Shown one piece after another: positions 1 to 10,369 of a DNA stretch of 64,000 nucleotides. Every line of letters begins with the position of its first letter. The first letter of the stretch is position 1. The notes under the pieces were generated by a model, which saw only the letters and a list, made by a program, of their open reading frames with translations, ran no database searches and was not told where the DNA came from. The stretch is from Oxyruncus cristatus (taxonomy: Eukaryota > Chordata > Aves > Passeriformes > Cotingidae): assembly GCA_013399855.1 (NCBI GenBank), contig VXAY01002919.1:65043-129042 (forward strand). Direction: 5' to 3'. The position numbers were made by a program, and so were the translations under genes.

Positions 1-2297
1 ACCCACCCCTCACTCCCATCCCTGCTGGACCTGGGCTCCCTCACCACTACTTTGTCAGCTTGCTGCAGGGTTCAGCATGTTCCTGCTGCTCTGCCCTGAG
101 CCTTGAGCCCAGCCACGCCACCACGCAGCCTCTGCAGCATCATCTCCCTCAATGCAGGGATGAAGGTTTTCTGAGCAACGCCGTGGGCCAAGGGACCAGG
201 ACATTTCAGCTCTCAGCTGGAGTGAGAGCTCAGCGTTGCCCGGGGGATACAAAAGCCCATTTGGAAGCACTTGCTCAGGAGCTGTTTCCACGTTGCTTTC
301 AGTTTCTCTCACAAGCCACTCTCAAGCCGTGCCTGATCCCAAATCTTCTCTGTTTGGTTTTCTCCCCCTTAGAGGCTGGGGAGCACAGGGGTAGGAATTA
401 CTTTGCTTCTGGTTAGTGCTTATCTGCCTGCTCCAGAGGGAAACACCAGCCACTCTGTGCCAGAGTCAGTGCCAGCAGCTCTCCCTGAAGCCTGGGGCTC
501 AGGCAGGTCTTGGTTTGGACTAGCCTATTCAGATATTCCTAAGTGTTGGCATTCATTAATGCTGGGAGGTGATTCCCCAGGAGACCTTCATAGCAATGTA
601 CCAGTAAAAAGCCAGTGTCAGCCACAGGAGACCCTGAGGTGGTAACTGGGGTTTGAACCCAGGTTTCCTGACTTTAAAATCCTGGAAATTCTGCTGGCAA
701 GGCTGCAATAAGGATGCAGAGCACACCTGTGTCAGTGGGAAGTGCCTGTATGGAGTCAGCAGCTCTGCGGGTGGACTTTGTAGGGTCCCTTTCGAGGAAA
801 TCAAATCCGTGAAAGTGGGAAACTCTTGTTATCTCTGATATTTTAGGGTGAAAAAAAAATAGTTCCCCAAAGCTGATAAATGGTGAACACAAACCTGTCA
901 ATCCACTGCTGTGTGCAGAGCCCAGCTCTCCAAGTGCCTCTCATGAGCTGTGTCTCCCTCATCCAGGACCCCAAGCTCATGAAGTCTCCCCTTCTCCCAG
1001 GCATGCTGGGCATTTCCAAGGACGAGTCTGTGGAATTCTGACTGTACAGGGCAGGAGTGGCACTTCCCATTGGTCTTCCAGCAGGAAGGAAGGTCAAGCA
1101 GAGATCAGCCCTTAGTGTGTCAGACTGGCCACCTGCCAGTAGCAGTATTTGGTAGCCCTGAGCTCTGTCATGGCTTGAGAACTGGAAGGGTCTGTGAGCT
1201 CTTTCGGGTGAGGCTGCACCTTTGTGGTATGTTTGGATGGGTCCTGGTGCAACACTGGGGCTCCTGTGGTGACCATGGCATGAAGGAGAGGCTGTGGATG
1301 GCCCCTGGCACTGGGCAAGCATCTGTCACAGGATGGTGACTCACAGGTCTGTGCAAAATCACCTGGGGCAGGAGAGCAGCAATGGCCCCGGGAAGATTTA
1401 CACTTGCCATTGGGATTTTGTGCTCTCTGCATTTTTGGCTGCTCCCTCTTTCTCCCCAGTGTGTGTGACTGTCCCAAAGGCACACAGAGGTCCCTGCCAT
1501 CCCTGCAGGAGACCATAGCTCCTTGCCAGCCCCCTGGAAGTCTAGTCACCCTCCCCACAGCTGCTCTCCTGCCCAGGCTCCTACAAGCCAGCCACCAGTC
1601 CTTTCCCTCCCCTGGTGTCCCAACTCCTCTGTCAGCTCTTGGGGTGCTCTGCACCACAGGGGACTGCGGTGGGGGCTGCAGAGGGGCAGATGTGGGCAGA
1701 TGGGGAGAGATCTGGGCTGAGGAGAGCTGCCTTCAGCACTTCTTGACTTGTTCCAGGCACCAGCTGCAGCTCTTTACTGAGCCTCCAAACCTGCTGTCCC
1801 ACCTACCTGGAGCTGTGTGGGTCTTTAGAAAATGCAAATCTCAAGGAAGAGGCATCTTTCCCTCACTCTGCCCTGGGCTGGATGCAGCACTGTGTGACCT
1901 GGCTCTGCCCAGCCTCATGTCAAAGCATCCCTGTCTCCTGCGCGTGCCTGTCGTGGATCCACGTGGCACCTGATCCCAGGGGGTAGCTCAGAGGACAGAG
2001 GGGATGATGCAGGGTGCCAGACTCCCAGCAGGATGCTAAATTCCAGGCAGTGTCTCAAAATGTCTCTGCGAAGCGAGAACAGCCCTGGAGGCTCCTGGTC
2101 CCATTCACCTCAAAGGAAACAGTCTGGGGAATGAGAAACTTTACGTCTGGGAAGCCTCACGAGATGCCTGGTGGTATCTGGGAGCAGCCAGGATCTGCTG
2201 CTTTTCCCTCCCCAAATCCTGCTGTGACAGCAGCAGCCTGTCTCATGTCCCAGATCTCTGCTGGCTTTCCAGGACAGACACCTGGAGACATTAGGTA

Positions 2298-2462
2298 TTA
2301 GGAAAAATATTTCCCATGAGGATGGTAAAAAATGGGAAAAGGGTGATGGGATCTTAGAGATACTCAAAACGGTACTGGACAAGATCCTGACCAGCCTCAC
2401 CACCTGGACCTGTTCTGAGTGTGGATCAGAGACCTCCAGAGGTGTCTTCCAGCCTAAGATAT
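2298..2462 (+). mobile_element. CR1 LINE 3' fragment, degraded
   Basis: It keeps the CR1 3'-UTR order: ttcccatgaggatggt, gatcttagagatactcaaaa, actggacaagatcctga and gacctccagaggtgtcttcc. The terminal octamer repeat is lost, so it is old. Confidence 0.65.
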
Positions 2463-4335
2463 CTGGGCAATCTTCCCGTACCTCCCCATGTACCGTTGGT
2501 CCAGGCTGGGGGTAAGGCACTGCAAGGTGTGCTGCACCCACACTATACCTGTGTGGGGTGTGTGCTGCCTGGCCAGCTGACCTCACTGTGTGGCCATGGT
2601 GCTATTGCTGTTGCCTTTCCATCCCTGGGTACTTCCCAGGGTGTCCTCTGCTGAGACAGGTTCTCCATTTCTTTCCTGCCAGCAATGGTTGGACAGGCCC
2701 TCCCCTAGGAGGGACCTGCAGGCATCAGCAGCACAGTGTCATTTTTTTGGATGAAAGAGGAGGAGCCTCAGCATACTGAGAGCATCCCTTCACCCCCACT
2801 ATTGCCACCTGTCCCCCTTGCAGGGGCTGGTAGCCAGATGTATGGGGGAGAGAGGGGTCAGGATGCCATCCTGGGGCAAAGGGCTGCACTGAGCACCTGC
2901 ACCCAACCACGGGCATCTTCCTGGTGACAGCCCTGGGGACAGCTGGGGACCAAACTTCAGCATGCAATGCAGCACTTCCACACCCTGAGGAATCTGAGGT
3001 GCAGCTGCTCCACCAGGTCCTGTGCAGGGTGTGCAGTGGTGCCACGGACCACAGCTGAGCTAACGCTTTAAACACCAAGCAGCTGTCCCCATTTTCATGT
3101 CCTCCTCTGAAGCCCTTCGTGTAGCCTCCTCTCTGCCACAGAGGAATCTTCCCCTTTGCAGCTCCTCTCTCCTGCACCCCCAGCTTGTTGCCTCTGTCCA
3201 GGGAACCTCCAGCAGCTCCAGCCACCTCTGCTGCAGCCCCAGATCACCTCTCTGACACACGTTGGTGGCTGTGGGTGACAGAGATGTGGTTTGTGACACA
3301 CGGCTGTCAGGACTCACTGGCACATCAGCTGAAGGCGAAATCTGCTCTCAGAATAGCTCAGCTCTTTTGGGCTGAGGGAGGATAGCTGAATAGGAACTGA
3401 ACAGCTGACCTTTAGTGCTCCATGGCTGCTCCCTAAGGCCAGGCTTAGACACAGTTTACCCTGCAAATACATCATGCACTGAGAAACCCCTGTGTGATGA
3501 GCCAGGCAGGATGGGGAAGGCTGCTCCAAGAGGCTTCCTGTTAGGGCAGGAGACCTGAAGGAGCTCAGTCTGCCTGCAGGAGCAATGCAGGGACCTGTCA
3601 CCCAGTGTGACAGTCCCTAGGCTCTCTCCAGGACTCCACAAGACACCAGCATGTCTCAGTCCCTACACCAGAGGTGCCCATGGAAAGACGTGACACTTCT
3701 GTCCCATCTCCTTGACCACAGCTGCAAGCCCACCAGCGGTTGAAAGCACTTCGTTCGGGATGGATGGGATCAGGGTTCAAGTTCAGGGAGGTGCAGGAGT
3801 GAGTAAGGACAGGATTCTTGGAGACTGAGGCACGGCAGAGGCACAGCACGGTCAGGGTGAGGCGTGAACACCAGCTCATTAGTGGTGAGGCAGCGCCTAA
3901 TCAGAGGTGATTACAAGGATCCTTTATTTCGCTCCCGCGGAAGTCCTACTCTCCACAGTGCCAGTGACTTCCTTAGAAATCAGAGCATGGAGCAAAGGAG
4001 CTGGAAGTTTTTGGAGCAGCTGACCACCAGCTCTCTGCTCCTGCTGCCATTCCAGGGCTCGCTCTTCAGCACTCGCAGCTCTCCAAAGGAATCCAGCATT
4101 TCTTTACCTATCTGAATGTATGGATTTTAAACCTGGATATCCAAGAAGAGCTTAGATCTCTCTCCAGTACTTTCTACACAATTTATGCTGATTTGCTCTG
4201 GCAAACTCCCCCTGGTTGCACTCTTGTACCTGAGAAGCTCACCTCACATGACTCGCTGCACGTGGTGACAGAAACAGGAATAAAACCCAGCTCTCCAGTC
4301 CTCCACCAGTAATTCCCAGTTAGTTCACCGGGCCT

Positions 4336-4371
4336 TTCCCACCTCCGTTTGGTGGGAAACGGAGGTGGGAA
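4336..4371. repeat. Perfect inverted repeat (15-bp arms, 6-nt loop)
   Basis: TTCCCACCTCCGTTT (4336-4350) and its exact reverse complement (4357-4371) flank GGTGGG. It sits at the edge of the CpG-rich block in LGR6 intron 1. Confidence 0.9.
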
Positions 4372-4429
4372 CTGGTGGGGTTTAAGGCACCAAACAGGCT
4401 GGTTTTCCCCAAAGAGGGAGGGAGGAAAA

Positions 4430-5110
4430 CTGCGGACCCTCCGGCACCCCCCGGGCTTGCCCCGGCGGGTCCCCGCAGCCGCGCTGTGCGGAGCGGGCTG
4501 GGGCGGGGAGGGCTCTGCTTCGTGTGAGCGCCGTCGGGGGACCGACCCGCGGGGGACCGACCCACGGGGGCAGTGCGGGGCCGTGATCTCTGCCATCCAC
4601 GGCAGAGCGCAGAGTCACGGATGGGGGAGAAACCCCCGGGGGAGAGCGGAGCCACGGCCGGTGCAGCCCCGGGGAGGAGCGGGGCCGCTGCAGCCCCGCA
4701 CGGGGCCGCGGCCGAGGGACCGGACGCGCTCCCGAAGCGACGCGTTCCGCAGGGCTGTCCCGAGGACCCAGTCCCAGCGGAACCCAGAGCTCTCCGCCAG
4801 CGGCCACACCGGGCCAGGAGCACCTCACAAGCATCTCACAGCACCCACCCGCCCCCGCGGCTCCCAGCCCAAGGCACATCTCTGCGGAGCTGACGCGCAG
4901 CGTGTTCTCAGTGGAGCGGGAGCCACGGGTGCCCCGTCCTGTGATGCCTGCGAGGGTGGAGTGGGTGCCTGACAGCGCTGCCCCGTGTCCCCGCACTAGC
5001 ATCGGTGCTGCAACGCCCTGCAGCCTCCCGCGCCGGCAGCCTACAAGCTGCTGTGACTTCTCACTCGTGGGCAGCCGGCTCCAAACCGAGCCCAAGGGAT
5101 AGCTCTGTGC
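4430..5110. promoter_or_regulatory. Intronic CpG-rich block, possible alternative LGR6 promoter
   Basis: High GC with many CpGs inside LGR6 intron 1, about 1.4-2 kb downstream of exon 1. A short tandem repeat of a GGGGGACCGACCC unit sits at about 4,537-4,569. Human LGR6 has isoforms with alternative first exons (known), so an internal promoter is plausible. The open frames here are GC-driven shadows on both strands and match nothing I recognise. Confidence 0.4.
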
Positions 5111-6265
5111 GGGTCGTACCTCGCGTAACAAGTGGTTCCCTCTCCCCGGGGAAACACAACTTGCGTTACCCATTTCTCTCGTCCTTCCTGCTTTCCAGGG
5201 AGCATCATCCTTTTCTGTTTCTCTCCCAGTTAACCCAGTACAGCTCTGGCCATCCACTGGCTGGCACAAGATTGCTCCTCAGACACGTGGGATGAGCAGG
5301 GAAGCCCTTACGGAGCTGCGGCAGCTTCCATCTGGCTTTGCAAAGCCCTTCCTGCATGCGTTTGGGTGCTTTGCTCTGACAGCTGAGCACCTGCATCTCA
5401 GCTCAATCCAGGCAGGGACACCAGAAAACCAGCAACACGGTCTGCATGCCGCCCCTGGACACAAGTTCCCTCTCAGCACGATGAACACAGCATGAACATC
5501 CCCAGCACCGTCTGGGGGCCACTGGTGGTCCTTGACGACTGTGGTACACATGGCTTCCCTTGGCAGCAGCCACGCTGCATTCCGAGCTGGGAATGCCACG
5601 GTCCTTACCCAGCCTGTCTGCAGCACAGCTGGAGCTGGTAGGTGCAGCATTTTCTGCACATAAACCAGGAAGCATCTTCCCCAGGAATAACTTGTCTCCC
5701 TGAGAGAGATGCTTCCTCCCCTGGTTAAACCCCGAGATTTTTCCATCAGGATCCTCAGTCATGGCCAGCCTGATGGCACCACCGAGACCACCTCTGGGGC
5801 TAGAAATGAACCCACCAGTCCCTGAGGTCAATTAACCCTGGGGGTATTAACATCAGAAAGGCTGTTAAACATTTGGATAATCAAGAATTTTTTAAATAAC
5901 TGAATAATCAAAACACAACACCTATTAACCCCCCCACACACACCTCTTACAAGACTTTAATATTCATTTTTAAGAGGCAACTCAGACACTGCTGGTGGCC
6001 AGCTCAACCCAAACCCCCCAAAACCCTGAGTTATCGCAGCTATTGAAATGTTTGACAGAAGAATCCCAGAGCAGTTTGCACTAATTGCTGTGCAAAAATA
6101 CTCCATTATGTGCTCAGACAATCAGAATCGACCCAGCAAATCAGCTGCCCTGATCCCCTGCAATCACGGAGCAAAGCATGCAGAACATCGCAGGATAAAC
6201 AGCGCTCGCCGAGGGGCGCAGGAGGAGCAGGGGGGGCTTGGCAGGTCCTGCCCAAGGAGCTGCCT

Positions 6266-6297
6266 TTTTGTTGCTGTTGCTGTTGTTGTTGTTGTTA
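6266..6297 (+). repeat. (TTG)n-like microsatellite with TGC interruptions
   Basis: ttgttgctgttgctgttg followed by pure ttg units, in LGR6 intron 1 about 145 bases downstream of the donor. Confidence 0.85.
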
Positions 6298-6441
6298 TTT
6301 TGCTTGGTTTCTAATTTCCACAGGAAATTTCATTTCGGAAAAATGCGTGGCGCAAACTCCCGAGCCGGAGGAAAAGCTGCCGCGGACGGAGGGGTCCAGG
6401 GAAAGCGATGGCAAAAGAAGCGGCAAAGGGGCCGTACTTAC

Positions 6442-6641
6442 AGGTAGGCGGTGAGAGGGCTCAGGTTGGCGGGGACCTCCGAGAGCCCCAGCTCGGAGCA
6501 ATCCACCGAGAGCATGATGCCATCCTCTTCGCAGTGGCACTGGGGCGGGCAGGAGGGCGCAGCACCCTGCTCCACGGGCACTGTCTGGCAGCGGGCGGAC
6601 GAGGCCAAGAGAACGCCCCAGAAGAAGAAGAGTCCGTCCAT
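6442..6641 (-). CDS. LGR6: LGR6 first coding exon (gene continues off the left edge)
   Basis: LGR6 is a leucine-rich-repeat GPCR that binds R-spondins and potentiates Wnt signalling at the plasma membrane. The exon has 66 full codons plus 2 nt. It starts at an ATG in good Kozak context (A at -3, G at +4) with a signal peptide [19 protein letters not shown]. The LRR N-terminal cap follows: [35 protein letters not shown]. Those cap residues are close to mammalian LGR6 ([21 protein letters not shown]...LTAYL) and fit it better than LGR4 or LGR5. The donor is gtaagt. The remaining LRR and seven-helix exons lie beyond position 1, so intron 1 exceeds 6.4 kb. Confidence 0.9.
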
Positions 6642-7015
6642 CCTCGCCTTGGCCGCGGCCGCGGGGACGGTGCGCGGTGCCTCGGGCGGGCTGCGGGGCT
6701 CGGCGGGGCTCGGGGGAGCGATCCCGCCGCCTGGCACGCTGCGGGCACGGGATCTCCTGCAGGTCGGAGTGTGGCAAGGATGCAGCCAGGGGAGGAGAGG
6801 CATTGTTGAATGATCTTGGTTATTGGGTTTCAAGGGCTGGGCAGGGGCGTGAGACACTTCAATGGGAGGAGTTAAACTTTCTACTCTTTCTCCCTCTCTC
6901 TCTCTCTCTCCCTCTCTCTCTCTCTCTCTGCCTTGAAACTGGCAGGAATTTCATTCAAAGGGAAGAAAGGGGGGGAAAAAAAAAAGAAAAAAAAGACAAA
7001 AAAAAAGAAACCTCA
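6642..7015 (-). promoter_or_regulatory. LGR6: LGR6 5' UTR and promoter region
   Basis: GC-rich, CpG-rich sequence directly upstream of the LGR6 ATG to about 6,770. It is followed by a pyrimidine (CT)n tract (6887-6929) and an A-rich tract (6975-7011), read as GA and T-rich on the gene strand. GA-repeat tracts near a start site can exclude nucleosomes, but a role here is inference. Confidence 0.55.
6887..6929 (+). repeat. (CT)n microsatellite upstream of LGR6
   Basis: Nearly pure CT dinucleotides with a few CCCT interruptions, about 245 bases upstream of the LGR6 start codon. Confidence 0.9.
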
Positions 7016-8748
7016 ACAAATAAAGACCTGTTCATAGCTCCGGGACCCAGGCTTGTTTTGTAACCATGTTTTTGTGAGATAGCAGGGCAGGGGAAGGCAG
7101 AGCTGGCTCTGGCAGGGCAGAGGAGTATGACTAGGGAGGCAGAAGTACCCAACCAGCACTTCAAGGGCTCCAGACTTTGGGACGCTGAAATATAACCCCA
7201 GATAAAGGACTCTGTGTCTGTGCTGGCTGTTAAAAGCCCAGCTGCGACTGGAAAGTCAGGGTGCAGCAGGGGAGAAGGGAGTGAGGAGCTCAGGATGAGC
7301 TGTTTGCTGGGAGCGACGGCGCCCAGGGCTGTCCGTCTGTCTGTCCCGAGCTCTGAACCTCGTTCTCCGGCAACCCCGTTGCTATGCCCTTGCATCAGGC
7401 AGGGGCTGGGAGGAAGATGCAGGGGGATGGAGCAGCAGTGCTGTGGTGCAGAGCTCCGTGGTGGAACGCTGTGCTCTTGATATAGTGTTGCCCTGATCAA
7501 GGACACTCGTGAGCTGTGTTTGCAGGAACTGCCCAGCACTGATGCCAGGAACAGGGGGCTGGGTTGCTCCAAGAGCTCTTTCTAACCCTGGGTAAAGTGG
7601 CTAGAGGCCAAAGAATAGGAATAGTCCATTGCCTGGGGGCTCAAAACCACATCATTTGGAGCTGTGTCATGGTCTGGCTTACCTGTCTTAGAACTTACAC
7701 CTGCCCAGCCCAGGCCCTCACAGTGTCCCGAAACATGTGGGGTGTGCATCAGAACAGGATTTCTTGCTGCTTGTGTGTCGAGGAGCTACCGAGTTCTAGG
7801 GCAGCAGAAATACCTGCTCAACAAAGGGAACTGGATCTGCAGTGGGAGAAGGCTGCAAAAGTACAGCCCTGTGTGTCCCCTCTGCTGGCAGCCACTGGCT
7901 GCTCAGTGTCACCGTGATGCCCCCAAGCAGTGTGACTGCTGTCCTCCCACAGGGATATGGGTGAGCCTGGTCCTACAGCTTAAACCACACTGTGTCTCTC
8001 TCTCTCCAGAGCCAAGTATCTCATCCGTAACGGGGACAGCTGAACACGGGTCTCACACTGAAGACAGACAGCAGTCCATGGGGCTTTAGGTGGATCTGGG
8101 CTCCTGGTGTGTTCCTCCCTCTGCCTCTCCCACAGCCATGAATGGAGGAGGTGGATGGTGCAGAGAAAGAAGGGCCCAGTTTTGGGTGGCTGCAAAGTGC
8201 CCCCACAAAGTCACCCCTCTGCCTGTGACCATGCTATGGTAAAGTGCCACGTGGCCAAAGCACAGAGTGGGAGATGCTTTCGCAGCCCTGCTTCCTCTGA
8301 ATGGGCTTTTCCTACTGGCAGAAGAGTTTCCTGATAGATAGCCCCATTATCTCAGGATAAAAGAGGCGGAAGGGTTATCTGGGGTCAGGAAGGTGAACCT
8401 GCACTGTGGGAGGCTTAAATAGCTCCACCTCACCCAGGGGCTGTGGTGCCTTTGAGGCCTTTGAGTCAGACCAGGCATCTGCTCCCCAAAAAACTGCTCG
8501 AGACGGAGTTCAGGGTTCAGGGCTGATGCACAGACTCTGGCTGAGGGCTCCCGGCTGGGTTGATGCTGGGTCTGAAACTATTTCATTAGCAAAGCACATT
8601 CGGATCCTGCAGTTTCAGGACTCCCTGTGACTGCTGCAGTCAGTGGCAACTTTGTCACTGAGTGCAGAAGAGTGCTGAGAATTTTGGTCTGTCTAAGAGC
8701 AGGAACTGATTTAATTGAAATTAAGCCCTTTCCATCATGAACAGTGCT

Positions 8749-8793
8749 GGAGATGTCATTAATTAAACATTTGCAATGTGTTTTGACATCTCC
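8749..8793. repeat. AT-rich hairpin with 10-bp perfect arms
   Basis: GGAGATGTCA (8749-8758) and TGACATCTCC (8784-8793) are exact reverse complements. The interior can pair further (AAACAT against ATGTGTTT) with small bulges. It lies in the intergenic region, about 2.1 kb upstream of LGR6. Confidence 0.75.
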
Positions 8794-10270
8794 AAAAGTA
8801 AAACGCTGCTTGGTGGGGAGATGGGCAGCCCTCTCTGGAGACATGGGTCCTCCTGGGGGTCCTCAACACTATTCCCTTCCAACTCTGATGTGGGGCTTTA
8901 GCATGGCCTGAAATGGCTGGATTTGCTCTCAGAGCAGCCAGGAATTTGGAATCAGTTTGGAGAAAGTGCTCCTGGCTGCAGCAGCAGCTCTTATCTGTGA
9001 TTCCTGTCCCTCTCCCTCAAACCTCAGCAGCCAACACCAACCACATCGCCAGCTCCTGGCAATTTCCCGCTCAGTGATTTCTGCTCAGGGATCCAGGGCT
9101 CTGGGCGAGCACACTATTAGTAGAGTTCTTCAAAAAATAAATCACACTGAACAGTTTCTTATTGAAAACTGCCATTTAGCTGAAACAGAGATATTTCCTC
9201 AGGAAGGCATTGACTGCAATGACATTTTTCACATTGTTTTTGGAGCAGCATGGCCTGATGTGCGAGAGTTTTTCTCTGTGTGCCTCGCTTTGCTTTGACT
9301 TTTCTGTTTGCTTTTTATCTCAGCTCGTCTGTGGTGGTCCATGTCCATGTCTTGTGTCTTTGAGACCTCATAACAGCTGCCAATATTCGAAGCTGTCACT
9401 CATTCCAGCATGTCACCTGGCTCCTGGCATTGGCAAGAGTTTGGACATCGAGTTGCTTGGACCAGAGAGCTTTGATGTTTCCATGGAAAACCCGGAATTT
9501 CTGAGTAAGTCCCTCTGGGGTGGAAGTGTCACTTTTCAGCCAGCCCTCGCTGAAGCTGCAGCTCGCCGGGAGCAGCGTGGGCTGTGTCATTCCATCACTA
9601 AAGGCACCGGGAGCTCCCGATCCAGCTCACGCCTGTTAACGGGAGGGGATGTTTTCCTCCAGGCTCAGCCGCGTTTGTGTGTTGTCCTCTAGCGGCAGGC
9701 TGGGGAGAGGAGGAGAGCGCTGCTCCACCACCACCCTGCTCTCCCTGCTTTTAAAGGATGGGGCTGAGGCTCTGGGACTAAACACTAGGGGGTTGTGGCT
9801 GTGTGTACCCCTGAGCGTGGGGTACCTCTGAACGGCAGATGACATCCCAGGAGAAACTTCTCCTGCTGCCACACAGCAAGAAATCTTCTTACAGCGTTCT
9901 TAAAAGCAGTGAAAACCAAAAACCCTTGGGAAAACTGAGAATACAGCCTAAGTGGGGTACAGGGGTTAGCTTGTGTGAGCTGCAAGCACAGCCATGGCCT
10001 CAGCTGCTCAGGGGCACAGAGCGGGCAGAGGTGGTGGGAGTGGGTTACGTTTTTCACACCAGCACATGCTCAGGGGATTCTTACTCTGAATCCCAGCCTT
10101 GGACCTGAGGAGAGCAGAGACTTTGTGTACCAGCACTGGCCAGATCCTCACCGTGGGCCAGAAATGAGATGCCAGACAGGCTTTGGGCTGAGGACTGTGC
10201 CTGGCAAGGCTTTCTGGAGCTGTTGGTGTTCAAAGGCCAACAGAGTTGTATAGCTGGGACAGGGCTATAC

Positions 10271-10369
10271 ACCTGCTCCAGGTGACCTTGCCTTGGCAGG
10301 GGAGTTGGACTGGATGATCTCCTTCCAGGAGGAGGTCTTCACAGGCCTTCCAACCCTGTGATTCTGTGA
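10271..10369 (+). mobile_element. CR1 LINE 3' end
   Basis: Ends ggagttggactggatgatct ... ccttccaaccctgtgattctgtga, the standard CR1 tail, in the intergenic region. Confidence 0.85.

Larger units (their letters stand above)
1..6441 (-). other. LGR6: LGR6 intron 1 (partial)
   Basis: No coding exon can be supported. It holds one degraded CR1 fragment (2298-2462), a CpG-rich block (about 4,430-5,110), a perfect hairpin (4336-4371) and a (TTG/TGC)n tract (6266-6297). Everything else is unremarkable unique sequence. Confidence 0.7.

Noticed and set aside
4382..5269. Minus-strand open frame of 295 codons in LGR6 intron 1
   Set aside because: Arg/Pro/Gly-rich on both strands, as expected of a CpG-rich block. 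Does not resemble LGR6 or any known family.
8957..9298. Plus-strand 113-codon frame starting MEKVLLAAAAAL
   Set aside because: Looks like a signal peptide at first, but the rest has no family resemblance and the frame runs into AT-rich non-coding sequence. Not supported.
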